Part shown: positions 1-7,764 of the stretch, piece by piece
Numbering within the stretch: the stretch's first letter is position 1
Layout of the letters: each line of letters begins with the position of its first letter
Origin: 21-14-0-10-47-8 sp966211455
Lineage (GTDB): Bacteria; Bdellovibrionota; Bdellovibrionia; Bdellovibrionales; Bdellovibrionaceae
NCBI GenBank assembly: GCA_966211455.1
Contig: CBIHNI010000001.1
Location: forward strand, 310,001 to 374,000
Length of the DNA stretch: 64,000 bases
Direction of reading: 5' to 3'
Position numbers and translations under genes: made by a program
Notes under the pieces: model-generated
Told to the model about the DNA's origin: nothing
Database searches by the model: none
The model's input: only the letters and a program-made list of their open reading frames with translations

Positions 1-1
1 A

Positions 2-688
2 ACTTATGTGGACATCGAGCGAGCGGCGAAGCTGGCACATGCAAAGGGTGCTTTGATTTCGGTCGACGGCGCGCAAGCGGTGTCAACCCGCCCGGTGGAT
101 GTGCAGAAGCTGGATGCGGATTTTTACTCGTTTTCGGGTCATAAACTTTTTGGCCCTTATGGGATCGGCGTTTTGTACGGAAAGAAAGAGCATTTGCTGA
201 AGATGCCACCCTACCAAGGTGGCGGCAGCATGATCGCCAAAGTTTCTTTCGAGAAAACGACCTACAACGATCTGCCATTTAAGTTCGAAGCCGGCACCCC
301 GAATATCGAAGGCGCAATCGCGCTGGGAACCGCGATCGATTACGTGAACAAAGTTGGTTTCGAAAAAATTCAAGAGATCGAGCATGCGCTTTTGACCTAC
401 GCCACCCAGGAACTTAAAAAAATTCCGGGACTGAAAATCATTGGCGAAGCAAAAGACAAAGCTCCGATTCTTTCATTCTCGATTCAGGGTCTGCACCATT
501 CCGATGTGTCGCAGATCTTGGATCAAGAAGGCGTTGCGGTTCGCGCTGGTCACCATTGCACGATGCCTTTGTGCAATCGTTTCCATGTGACGGGCACTTT
601 GCGCGCCTCGTTTTCTGTGTTTAACAATCAAGCGGATGTAGATGCTTTGGTGAAAGCTTTGATCAAAGCAAAGGAGATGCTCTCATGA
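2..688 (+). CDS. sufS: Cysteine desulfurase SufS, C-terminal part
   Basis: Pyridoxal-phosphate enzyme that removes sulfur from L-cysteine for iron-sulfur cluster assembly in the cytoplasm. Only the C-terminal ~228 residues are present; the gene begins left of base 1. Visible are the DGAQ loop, the SGHK motif whose lysine (about visible residue 46) binds the cofactor, and RAGHHC near the C-terminus with the catalytic cysteine. The short RAGHHC loop is the group II (SufS/CsdA) form rather than IscS. Its stop overlaps the next start by 4 bases (ATGA), so it is probably co-translated with the Nfu-type gene in a suf operon lying mostly off the left edge. Confidence 0.93.
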   Translation, partial: TYVDIERAAKLAHAKGALISVDGAQAVSTRPVDVQKLDADFYSFSGHKLFGPYGIGVLYGKKEHLLKMPPYQGGGSMIAKVSFEKTTYNDLPFKFEAGTPNIEGAIALGTAIDYVNKVGFEKIQEIEHALLTYATQELKKIPGLKIIGEAKDKAPILSFSIQGLHHSDVSQILDQEGVAVRAGHHCTMPLCNRFHVTGTLRASFSVFNNQADVDALVKALIKAKEMLS

Positions 689-1245
689 GCTCGCAAGATG
701 TACTGATTCGTGTTCAACCGACACCCAATCCAGCGGCTTGGAAATTTGTTCTGGATCGTCCTGTTTTGCTCGAAGGCAAAGCGACCTACTCGACACCTGA
801 CGAAGCGGCAGGAAACCGCATGGCTTTGGATCTTTTGGCGTTGGAAGGCGTCAAACAGGTTCACTTTTTCCAGAACGTGGTGACGGTGACCCATCGCTTT
901 GATGCCGATCCGGAACAGGTGCAGAAGGAAGTTTGCGCGGTGATTCAGACGCGTTTGCCCGTGCACAATCCCAGCTTCGGTGTGGCGGAATCTTTGAAAG
1001 AGCTGCGAAAGCGTCTGCCACCAGATGTGCAAGAGATCGAAGAGATCCTGGATCGTTGGGTCCGCCCGGATTTACAGCGCGATGGCGGTGACCTTGAAGT
1101 CTTGAGCTACGAAGACGGAAAACTGTACGTGCGCTATGAAGGTGCTTGCGGGACTTGCGCCAGTGCTTCAACCGGGACTTTGATGGGAATCGAAGGCGTG
1201 CTTCGCAACGAATACAATCCGCAAATCGAAGTTATTCTGGCGTAA
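685..1245 (+). CDS. Nfu-type iron-sulfur scaffold/carrier protein
   Basis: Small iron-sulfur carrier that receives and delivers [4Fe-4S] clusters. The 186-residue protein has both Nfu domains in order: an Nfu N-terminal domain at about 8-95 (TPNPAAWKF near the start) and a NifU-like C-terminal domain at about 110-186. The latter contains LQRDGGDLEV and the cluster-binding CGTC motif at about 156-159. Both cysteines are intact. The 4-base overlap with sufS makes it part of the same operon, which fits a role downstream of sulfur mobilisation. It is not the ISC scaffold IscU, whose domain is absent. Confidence 0.92.
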   Translation: MSSQDVLIRVQPTPNPAAWKFVLDRPVLLEGKATYSTPDEAAGNRMALDLLALEGVKQVHFFQNVVTVTHRFDADPEQVQKEVCAVIQTRLPVHNPSFGVAESLKELRKRLPPDVQEIEEILDRWVRPDLQRDGGDLEVLSYEDGKLYVRYEGACGTCASASTGTLMGIEGVLRNEYNPQIEVILA

Positions 1246-1246
1246 G

Positions 1247-1384
1247 TTATTCGGCTCGGGGATTTGCCGAGGCGGTGGCGGGAATGCGCATCACCTTGCG
1301 AGCTTCAACTTTTGAAGTCTTTGCGAAGGCCAGTCCAAACAAAAATAAAAACAAAGCAATTGAGATCACCATTGGTTTTTTCAT
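1247..1384 (-). CDS. Putative 45-residue exported peptide
   Basis: An open frame of 45 codons starts at ATG (complement of 1382-1384) and ends at TAA beside the nfu stop. Its N-terminus is a strong signal-peptide or membrane-segment candidate (MKKPMVISIALFLFLFG followed by LAFA), then a short basic tail. It lies 33 bases downstream of the leftward gene 1418..2023, so it could be third in that operon. A GGGGAG sits about 14 bases before the ATG, which is rather far. Evidence is limited to position and the hydrophobic pattern; it may be noise. No function is suggested. Confidence 0.35.
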   Translation of the reverse strand: MKKPMVISIALFLFLFGLAFAKTSKVEARKVMRIPATASANPRAE

Positions 1385-1417
1385 TTTAGTTTCGATCACT
1401 CCCCATGTCCGTCAGTT

Positions 1418-2023
1418 TTACTGGTGGACCTTTTCCATTTTTGCAGCAGCCTTGGATTTCTTCAAGACCAGTTCTTCGGAACCTTGAATTTTCATCTGAC
1501 CTTCTTGTTCGGCCGCCGCCATCTGTTCGCCCGAGTTTGTCGCAAAACTGCCTGAACTTGCGTACTTAACGCTGCCACCTTGGGCCGCGACATGTAAGGT
1601 GATCGTTTTTGCGATGCTCTCTTTTGAGACATTCAATACTGAGATTTCAGTCGTTGCGCTTTGACCGGCTTGCAACCCAGGCCAGACATCAGAAAGCTCG
1701 CCACTGACCAACGAGGCATCGGCAGGCAGACTCCACTGATATTCCACATCGCCCGTCATGGCTTGGTTTAAGGTCACGGTGGCCTTCAGACGCAGCTCTT
1801 GATCATCGCGATCGGGAACGCCGCCCACGGTGGTGATTTCGATATTGATGGCTTGATTCATTTTACCTTGGGTCGATTCGGACCAAGGCTGCAGCTTCAG
1901 TTTCGGAGCCGGCAAGTGAGCAACCGAAGCCGGTTTGCGGCCGCCAGATTCTTGGATCCAAGCGGTCACCCCACCAAGGCTCAGGCCAAGTACGGCCAGG
2001 ATGGAAATTTTCTTTAAGGACAT
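1418..2023 (-). CDS. Hypothetical exported protein
   Basis: No family recognised. The 201-residue protein has an N-terminal signal or membrane segment at about 5-22 (ISILAVLGLSLGGVTAW). A central region at about 55-150 has alternating hydrophobic residues, as in a beta-sandwich (INIEITTVGG, LRLKATVTLNQ, ATTEISVLNV). The tail is Lys/Ala/Glu-rich. Its start overlaps the end of the upstream metalloprotease gene by 10 bases on the same strand, so the two are translationally coupled and probably act in the same envelope process. A substrate, inhibitor or accessory role for the protease is only inference. Confidence 0.72.
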   Translation of the reverse strand: MSLKKISILAVLGLSLGGVTAWIQESGGRKPASVAHLPAPKLKLQPWSESTQGKMNQAINIEITTVGGVPDRDDQELRLKATVTLNQAMTGDVEYQWSLPADASLVSGELSDVWPGLQAGQSATTEISVLNVSKESIAKTITLHVAAQGGSVKYASSGSFATNSGEQMAAAEQEGQMKIQGSEELVLKKSKAAAKMEKVHQ

Positions 2024-3780
2024 AAGCGCTCCGTTCCCGAGTTGGTATCCAAGTAGTAATCTGCTGATTGATTCACGCTGTCTGGATCGGCTTGAATTTG
2101 AAGCATATAGTATCCGGCCGGGTAACCCGAGAACGAGACGACCTCGACGCCGACCCCGCCGGCTTCCGGATAGAAACGCGCGCTGGAATCGACCAAGCTT
2201 GCCGAATCGTTTTGCACGTAATTTTCTTTCCAGGCGTGCAGATCCAGGTCGGTCGGCGTTCCGCCACCGGAACCCGCATAGTGCAAGGTGATCGAAGCAT
2301 GGGCCGCGGTGCCGTCATAGTAATACATCATAAAGTCATTGGTTTTCGCCAAATTGTTCACGCCCGCCACACCCTGCAGATTGAAGCTGCAGGTCGCACC
2401 GTTTTGCGGAGTCAACGGATACGCGTACTCGCTACGGTTGGAAAGCTGGCGTTCATTTAAGACAAGCGAGTCATAGGCGGCCAGACTTGAATTCGCATTC
2501 GTGTTGATCAAACCACGCATGATTTCATTGAAGTGACCGATGTTACGGAAATGGATATTCGAAGAGCGGAAACCGATCGAAGCATCCGAGAAGACCTTCC
2601 AGATATAAGCGAAGCCGACGTTGGCGCCCTGGTTGTCGCCGCTGGCGTTGCTTTCCATCGTATCCCAAAGAACGCGGGACACGGAAACTTCACGGAAGAT
2701 GCCTTCGCCCAGATAGGTTGCGCCGCTGACAGCATCTTGCCCGGAAACGATGTTTTCAAGATTCAAACTGACCGAGATCCCGGTGCCACCCGAGCAATCG
2801 CTGTTACCGGTCGTATCCAAGTAACGAGCTTCGCCGCGAACCGCGCCCTGCAGGAAGTTCGACCAGCCTTCCGACCAAGCCAAGCGGGGATCGATCACCG
2901 AGTTCCCGTTGTGCGATCCGCCTGGCGAGTTGGTGTAAGCGAAAGCGCTTTCTAGGAAATGGCCGTATTCGTGGATGATCACCGAGTTGTCATAGTGATC
3001 CGTGTCCACGCAAGTGCTGTTGTTGACCCCGCCCATGATGTAAATGCCGGAGGCCATTCCGTAAGCCGGCTCATCGCTGGAGATAAAGAAAGAAATCGAA
3101 GCGGTCGGTTGCGAGTAGTATGCGCCAGGACTCAGACCCGGTGTCCAGAATACGCGAACTTTAGATGCTACCGTGAACGTCGTGCAGAACGCGCAGGCCG
3201 AATTGTTGCGGATGTATTCGTTGGCCTGAAAAATTTGATCCAAAATATTGAAAGCGCCACCTTCTAAAGTGCCCGTGTAAGTCGCGGCCGAAAGGGTGAC
3301 GGCTTTCGAAGTTTCATTTCCGGCCAGTGTGAAAGAAGCCGAGATCGAATACGGACTCATCGAAGTCGGATTGTTCAGGACGCTGGCCTTCAGGTGAGTG
3401 TTGTCCGCGCGCGAGTAGACTTTCAAAGTGTAGGTTCCGGCCGTGCGCGGAATGTTGATGCTGATCGCGCCGGTACTGCTGGTTTCACCGCACTGGATGG
3501 TGGCTCCGCTGGAATCCAGAACCGCGACTTCGGCGTAGCGGATATTGGCGGTCAATGCGGATCCCAAGCCGGCAAGACTGACTTGGCGATAGCGGTACTG
3601 AGCTGTCGCTGTGATGGTTGTTGCCGTGGTTGGATTGCTGACGCTTGAGCAGTAAGTTTTCTCGGCACCAATCGAACCAAAGAGCATACCAGAAGTATCC
3701 TCGTTGATGGTCGCCGCTTTCATACAGCCTACGAGCATGAAATAGACAAGAAGAGTAAGGCCTTTGTATCTCTGAAACAT
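2014..3780 (-). CDS. Lipoprotein zinc metalloprotease (HExxH)
   Basis: Predicted surface or periplasmic metalloprotease. The 588-residue product has a lipoprotein signal with lipobox LVGC (Cys19). A beta-rich region covers about 35-190, the catalytic motif HEYGH is at about 271-275, and WSEGWS lies about 30 residues later. HExxH plus a downstream glutamate is the gluzincin arrangement. The last ~120 residues resemble a carbohydrate-binding or pre-peptidase C-type beta domain (DLDLHAW, YYMLQIQADP). AAGG lies just before the ATG, and a FliA-like element (TCAGCCGC-N11-ACCGAAAA) lies within 40 bases upstream. The exact peptidase family is not certain. In a predator it could digest prey envelope protein, but this is inference. 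Confidence 0.8.
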   Translation of the reverse strand: MFQRYKGLTLLVYFMLVGCMKAATINEDTSGMLFGSIGAEKTYCSSVSNPTTATTITATAQYRYRQVSLAGLGSALTANIRYAEVAVLDSSGATIQCGETSSTGAISINIPRTAGTYTLKVYSRADNTHLKASVLNNPTSMSPYSISASFTLAGNETSKAVTLSAATYTGTLEGGAFNILDQIFQANEYIRNNSACAFCTTFTVASKVRVFWTPGLSPGAYYSQPTASISFFISSDEPAYGMASGIYIMGGVNNSTCVDTDHYDNSVIIHEYGHFLESAFAYTNSPGGSHNGNSVIDPRLAWSEGWSNFLQGAVRGEARYLDTTGNSDCSGGTGISVSLNLENIVSGQDAVSGATYLGEGIFREVSVSRVLWDTMESNASGDNQGANVGFAYIWKVFSDASIGFRSSNIHFRNIGHFNEIMRGLINTNANSSLAAYDSLVLNERQLSNRSEYAYPLTPQNGATCSFNLQGVAGVNNLAKTNDFMMYYYDGTAAHASITLHYAGSGGGTPTDLDLHAWKENYVQNDSASLVDSSARFYPEAGGVGVEVVSFSGYPAGYYMLQIQADPDSVNQSADYYLDTNSGTERLCP

Positions 3781-4215
3781 ACCTTATCTTTTCGGTATTT
3801 TCAGAGAGCGGCTGAATTGTTAGAAACCTGACGTTTTCAAAAACATTCCCAACCTGAGACAGAAATATCAAATTGATCCATTTTCCATGGACATCTTTAT
3901 ATGACTAACTTCGAAGTAAACAAGGATTGGACGAGACGCAAGGAGGAAGGCGCGGCCGGCGAGGCATACGCCAGTACGTCGACGACGCGGCAACGAAGTA
4001 TGAAAAAAAAAGTCCCAGGAAAGGTGTGAAACAATAACCCCGTTATGCAAGGTGGGTGGCCATGGTAACAACTTTAGGCTTCTCAATACGAGTTGAGCTT
4101 GCACACCATTGTCAGGGACAGCCCCCAAAAATATGCTTGTCGGGTTATTTTTCTTACAACTTCCTGAGACCCGAATTAGATCCTACATCAACTGCCAGAA
4201 AGTGAAAAGGTCCAG
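3781..4215. other. Gene-free intergenic region with a dispersed repeat
   Basis: About 435 bases between divergent genes with no convincing coding frame; the short frames here lack ribosome sites and recognisable content. The left end carries the promoter region of the leftward protease gene. The middle (3891-4010) contains a copy of the repeat also found at 58302..58407, with degenerate inverted ends (GGAC and ACTTCG on the left, CGAAGT and GTCC on the right). The right part ends in the promoter-like element of the next gene. Nothing else is evident. Confidence 0.6.
3937..3987 (+). repeat. Dispersed intergenic repeat, copy A
   Basis: Two blocks, CGCAAGGAGGAAGGCG (3937-3952) and 21 bases at 3967-3987 ending TACGTCGACGACG, recur in inverted orientation at 58340-58376. 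The first block is identical and the second differs at one base. Copy A has 14 extra bases (3953-3966) between the blocks. Flanking inverted sequences (ACTTCG near 3909, CGAAGT near 3994) suggest it can fold as a hairpin. No coding potential. Confidence 0.72.
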
Positions 4216-4243
4216 TCAACTTTTTTGCCCGAATGGCCGAGAA
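4216..4243 (+). promoter_or_regulatory. FliA (sigma-28)-type promoter
   Basis: TCAACTTT-N12-GCCGAGAA, close to the sigma-28 consensus (T[CA]AAGTTT, 11-12 bases, GCCGATAA). The -35 octamer is identical to that at 58438. It ends 9 bases before the ATG of the small membrane protein gene, so the transcript would have almost no leader. It may also feed xseA. Confidence 0.55.
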
Positions 4244-4252
4244 AAAGACGGT

Positions 4253-4474
4253 ATGAATTCGATGAGCTTGCAAACACTCGATTTTATTTTCCCATTTCTC
4301 GTGTTTTTCTATGGAATTCTCATGATTTTTGTGATCGAAAACAAGGGTCTTGACAAGCTTGCCAGACAGCGAATGCCAGAGATGGCGGCGACTCTGCGCA
4401 GCCACCGCGGCTTGGCCTACACTTCTTTGTTTGTCGGCGGTCTTTGGTCGCTGCAAAATCTCCTGTTTTCTTGA
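4253..4474 (+). CDS. Small predicted membrane protein
   Basis: A 73-residue protein with one strong membrane segment at about 8-27 (LDFIFPFLVFFYGILMIFVI) and a second hydrophobic stretch near the C-terminus (SLFVGGLWSLQNLLF), separated by a basic loop. No family recognised. The frame is open further left, but the earlier start (4109) lies before the promoter-like element at 4216-4243. ATG 4253 or ATG 4262 is therefore likelier; no Shine-Dalgarno sequence precedes either. The xseA start follows 33 bases after the stop, so the genes could be co-transcribed. Function unknown. Confidence 0.55.
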   Translation: MNSMSLQTLDFIFPFLVFFYGILMIFVIENKGLDKLARQRMPEMAATLRSHRGLAYTSLFVGGLWSLQNLLFS

Positions 4475-4507
4475 CTCGCGACACGGCCTTCTCTACCTTG
4501 CCTGTGA

Positions 4508-5881
4508 ATGAACGAAGGCTCGGCATTGCAATCTTCAAATCCTATTTCGGATCGAACATCAGACAGTTCGGAAACCACCGTTTTATCGGTGGAGCAGCTC
4601 AATCGCCAGATCCGGCAACTGATCGAAGGCGAGCTGGGATTGGTTTGGGTTCAGGGAGAGATCTCCAACTTTAAGGCCCACACTTCGGGACATTTTTATT
4701 TTTCTTTGAAAGATGCCAAATCTCAGGTCAGTGCGGTCATGTTCCGCGGTCACAACTCGCGCCTAAAGTTCAAACCGACTGACGGTCTTGAGGTCATCGT
4801 GCGTGGACGCGTCTCCGTGTACGAACCGCGCGGCTCTTACCAAATCGTTGCCGAGATGATGGAGCCTGTCGGGGCTGGGGCTTTGCAAAAAGCCTACGAA
4901 CAATTGAAAGCCAAACTGAAAAGCGAGGGTCTGTTCGAAGCCTCTCGCAAACGTCCGTTGCCTGCGATCCCAAGACATATTGCGATCGTCACCTCGCCAA
5001 CGGGTGCGGCGATTCGCGATATGCTCAATGTTTTAAGCCGAAGAAATCGCGGCGTGCCGGTCACTCTGGTTCCGACCCTGGTGCAAGGCGAAGGTGCAGC
5101 CCCACAAATCGTCGAAGCTTTGCAGAAGGCGGCGAAGCTTCCAAACGTTGACGTGATCATCATTGGTCGCGGTGGTGGATCGATCGAAGATCTGTGGGCA
5201 TTCAACGATGAAAAGCTGGCGCGGGCGATCGCAGCCTGCCCGGTTCCGGTGATTTCCGCTGTGGGCCACGAAATCGATTTCACGATTGCGGATTTTGTCG
5301 CGGACTTGCGTGCGCCGACTCCGTCAGCGGCAGCCGAGCTTGTCGTGAAAAACACGTCCGATGTTGCTCATCGCGTGGAAGGTCTGCAGAAGAATCTTAT
5401 TTTGGCGCTGACCCGATTCTTGCGTCTGGAAAGCCAGAAGCTTCAGACTCTGACCGCGCGTTTGGTGGATCCGAAGCGTCGTTTGCAAGATTTGATTTTG
5501 CGAAATGACGAACTTCACTCGCGATTGCAACAGGCGCAGAAGACATATCTGTCGCGACGCCGACTCGAACTGAAGGCTGCAACCGACAGCCTGACGCCGC
5601 CAGCGCAATTGATTGGCGAAAAGCGATCTGAAATCAATATGCTTCATTTGCGAATGAAGAATCATGTGACCTGTTTGGTGGATTTGAAAAAGCAAGACAT
5701 GCACCGATTTATGTCATTGCTAGAAAGTCTCAGCCCACTGAAGGTGGTCGAGCGCGGATACTCGGTTGTGACCAAAGGATCTGATTTGGTAAAGACCAGC
5801 GCGCAAATAAAAAAGGGCGACGAAATTTCAGTACGCCTGATGAAGGGCGAGCTGATCGCCACCGTGAAGGAGATTAAATAA
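4508..5881 (+). CDS. xseA: Exodeoxyribonuclease VII large subunit
   Basis: Catalytic subunit of exonuclease VII, which degrades single-stranded DNA to oligonucleotides with XseB. The 457 residues match the usual length. An N-terminal OB-fold covers about 25-125 (VWVQGEISNFKAHTSGHFYF, FSLKD). The catalytic domain follows, with the conserved GRGGGSIEDLWAFN near 223 and SAVGHEIDFTIADFVAD near 253. A long coiled-coil-prone region leads to a C-terminal VVERGYSVV motif. The stop overlaps the xseB start by one base (TAATG), so the subunits are translationally coupled. Complete and unremarkable. Confidence 0.97.
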   Translation: MNEGSALQSSNPISDRTSDSSETTVLSVEQLNRQIRQLIEGELGLVWVQGEISNFKAHTSGHFYFSLKDAKSQVSAVMFRGHNSRLKFKPTDGLEVIVRGRVSVYEPRGSYQIVAEMMEPVGAGALQKAYEQLKAKLKSEGLFEASRKRPLPAIPRHIAIVTSPTGAAIRDMLNVLSRRNRGVPVTLVPTLVQGEGAAPQIVEALQKAAKLPNVDVIIIGRGGGSIEDLWAFNDEKLARAIAACPVPVISAVGHEIDFTIADFVADLRAPTPSAAAELVVKNTSDVAHRVEGLQKNLILALTRFLRLESQKLQTLTARLVDPKRRLQDLILRNDELHSRLQQAQKTYLSRRRLELKAATDSLTPPAQLIGEKRSEINMLHLRMKNHVTCLVDLKKQDMHRFMSLLESLSPLKVVERGYSVVTKGSDLVKTSAQIKKGDEISVRLMKGELIATVKEIK

Positions 5882-6126
5882 TGGAAACAAAAGGGGCTCC
5901 GATGGATTTCGAAAAGAAACTGGGACGCTTGGAAGAGATCGTTCAGAAAATGGAAAAAGGCGACTCGAGCCTGGAAGACTCTTTGAAGCTGTTCGAAGAG
6001 GGCATCAAGCTGTCTCGCGAATGTCACACGCGCCTGAATGAAGCCGAAGCGAAAGTCAAAAAACTGGTGGCGATGGACGCAACCGGAAACGCGACACTGC
6101 AGGATTTCGCCGTTGAGGACGAGTAA
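5881..6126 (+). CDS. xseB: Exodeoxyribonuclease VII small subunit
   Basis: Small helical subunit that binds XseA. The 81-residue protein has the family core (FEKKLGRLEEIVQKMEKGDSSLEDSLKLFEEG), predicted as two long helices, and the usual length of about 80. The ATG at 5881 overlaps the xseA stop; an internal ATG at 5902 just before the conserved core is an alternative start. The 3' end overlaps the proposed ispA start by 14 bases, continuing the xseA-xseB-ispA order common in proteobacteria. Confidence 0.95.
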   Translation: METKGAPMDFEKKLGRLEEIVQKMEKGDSSLEDSLKLFEEGIKLSRECHTRLNEAEAKVKKLVAMDATGNATLQDFAVEDE

Positions 6127-6961
6127 CGAAGACCGCAAGGAATGGGTGGACCAGGCGATCGATCGATTGCTGGCAAGCTGGGATCTTCCCGCATCGCCGG
6201 GTCTTGCCAAATTGAAAGATTCCATAGCGTATTCGTACTCGCGCGGGGGGAAGCGGTTTCGTCCCGTGCTGTCTTTGCTGATCGCTGAAAGCTTCGCGGT
6301 TCACCCACAGCGGGTGCTGCCTTGGGCTTTGGCGGTTGAAATGATTCATACGTACTCTTTGATCCACGACGACCTTCCTTGCATGGACAACGATGATTTC
6401 CGTCGTGGGGAGCCCACCAATCACAAGAAATTTGGCGAGACCACGGCCCTTCTGGCGGGTGATGCGCTTTTGACGGAAGCGTTCTCGCAAATTGCAAATA
6501 GCTACAAAGACGATCCGAATGTGGGTCTGAAACTGGTGGCACTGCTATCGCAAGCAGCCGGTTTGTTTGGAATGGTCGGCGGTCAGGCCATCGATCTCGA
6601 ATTTCAAAAGCAAAAACCAAATTTTCAAGATCTGGAACAAATGCATCTGATGAAAACCGGGGCCTTAATTCGGGTCAGTGCTGAAGGTGCGGCTTTCGTT
6701 TGCGGATTGCCAGTCGAAAAGGTGGAGCTCTGCCGCCAGTTCGGCGAGAATCTGGGGCTTGCTTTCCAGATCCAAGACGACCTTCTGGACGCAAAAGAAA
6801 AAGAAGAACCCGGAAGCTTCCCGGCCGTTTTGGGACACGAACAGACTGAAAGGTATCTGACCGATCTCACCCAGCGCTGTCTGCAAAGCTTAAAAGATCT
6901 GGGCATCACCGAAGGCTCTTTGACCGAGCTGGTTCTGTACAACCAATCCCGCAGCAAATGA
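6113..6961 (+). CDS. ispA: Farnesyl/geranylgeranyl diphosphate synthase
   Basis: Short-chain trans-prenyltransferase that condenses isopentenyl diphosphate with allylic diphosphates to feed quinones and undecaprenyl phosphate. It shows GGKRFRPVL, the first aspartate-rich motif DDLPCMDND, the GALIRVSAEGA region and the second aspartate-rich motif QIQDDLLD. I place the start at TTG 6113 because AGGA lies 8 bases upstream and the N-terminal length then fits; GTG 6146 is an alternative. The upstream frame to 6038 lies inside xseB and is not protein-like. The dxs gene that often follows is absent; tlyA comes next with a 4-base overlap. Confidence 0.92.
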   Translation: MRTSNEDRKEWVDQAIDRLLASWDLPASPGLAKLKDSIAYSYSRGGKRFRPVLSLLIAESFAVHPQRVLPWALAVEMIHTYSLIHDDLPCMDNDDFRRGEPTNHKKFGETTALLAGDALLTEAFSQIANSYKDDPNVGLKLVALLSQAAGLFGMVGGQAIDLEFQKQKPNFQDLEQMHLMKTGALIRVSAEGAAFVCGLPVEKVELCRQFGENLGLAFQIQDDLLDAKEKEEPGSFPAVLGHEQTERYLTDLTQRCLQSLKDLGITEGSLTELVLYNQSRSK

Positions 6962-7713
6962 AAAAGCGTCTCGATCTTCGCTTGGTGGAAATGGGCCAAG
7001 CCTCATCTCGCACCAAAGCTCAGGATCTGATCAAATCCGGTTCGGTTCGCGTTGATGGCAAAATCGCAAGCTCGCCAAGTCAAAATGTCGACGAGCAAAA
7101 CCAAATCGAAGTCTTAGAGTCCGAACTGAACCGCTTTGTCTCGCGTGGGGGGCTGAAGCTCGAGGGGGCTCTTCATCATGCCCGAATCCAAGTGAGCGGG
7201 CTTGACGTTTTGGATGTCGGGATTTCCACAGGTGGGTTCACAGATTGTCTTTTGAAATGCGGCGCTAAGCATGTGACCGGTGTGGATGTTGGACACGAGC
7301 AACTGCACCCTTCTTTGAAGTCGAATCCGAAACTGACGAATATCGAAGGCATCAACGCGCGCGAGCTGCATTTGAATCCACGGGTTTTGCAAACCAAACC
7401 AGAAGGCGGATGGCCTTTGATTGTGATCGATGTTTCATTTATTTCGCTGACGCTGGTGTTGCCGGCCCTTGCTGCAGTTCTGAAATCTGGCGGATCGATT
7501 CTGGCTTTGGTGAAACCGCAGTTCGAAGTCGGGCCCGAAGGATTGGGGAAAGGTGGAATCGTCAAAGATCCCGCTCTGTATCAACAGATCGAAAGTAAAA
7601 TCCGCCAAACAGCTCAAGAACTGGGGCTGACCACGACGGACTATTTTGACTCGCCCATCGAGGGCAAAGATGGCAATCGCGAGTTCTTTGCGCTTCTGCA
7701 AAAAAAGCCTTGA
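6958..7713 (+). CDS. tlyA: TlyA-family rRNA 2'-O-methyltransferase
   Basis: Predicted S-adenosylmethionine-dependent ribose methyltransferase acting on 16S/23S rRNA. The 251 residues comprise an S4 RNA-binding domain at about 1-62 (RLDLRLVEMGQASSRTKAQDLI) and an FtsJ-type methyltransferase domain at about 63-250. The latter has the cofactor loop DVGISTGGFTDCLL and the catalytic-region lysine in LVKPQFEVG. The start ATG overlaps the ispA stop (ATGA). Some TlyA homologues were first annotated as haemolysins; the domain content here argues for rRNA methylation. Confidence 0.93.
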   Translation: MKKRLDLRLVEMGQASSRTKAQDLIKSGSVRVDGKIASSPSQNVDEQNQIEVLESELNRFVSRGGLKLEGALHHARIQVSGLDVLDVGISTGGFTDCLLKCGAKHVTGVDVGHEQLHPSLKSNPKLTNIEGINARELHLNPRVLQTKPEGGWPLIVIDVSFISLTLVLPALAAVLKSGGSILALVKPQFEVGPEGLGKGGIVKDPALYQQIESKIRQTAQELGLTTTDYFDSPIEGKDGNREFFALLQKKP

Positions 7714-7764
7714 GCTCATCGCCACTGTTCGAGATCATCTGAGACCGGAAATCGGGGGCAGATT

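Noticed and set aside
1146..1487. Rightward frame over the end of nfu
   Set aside because: It overlaps the Nfu C-terminal domain in another frame, lacks a ribosome site and has no protein-like pattern.
3868..4128. Leftward 86-codon frame in the intergenic region
   Set aside because: It spans the dispersed repeat, has no ribosome site, and its product has no coherent hydrophobic or domain pattern.
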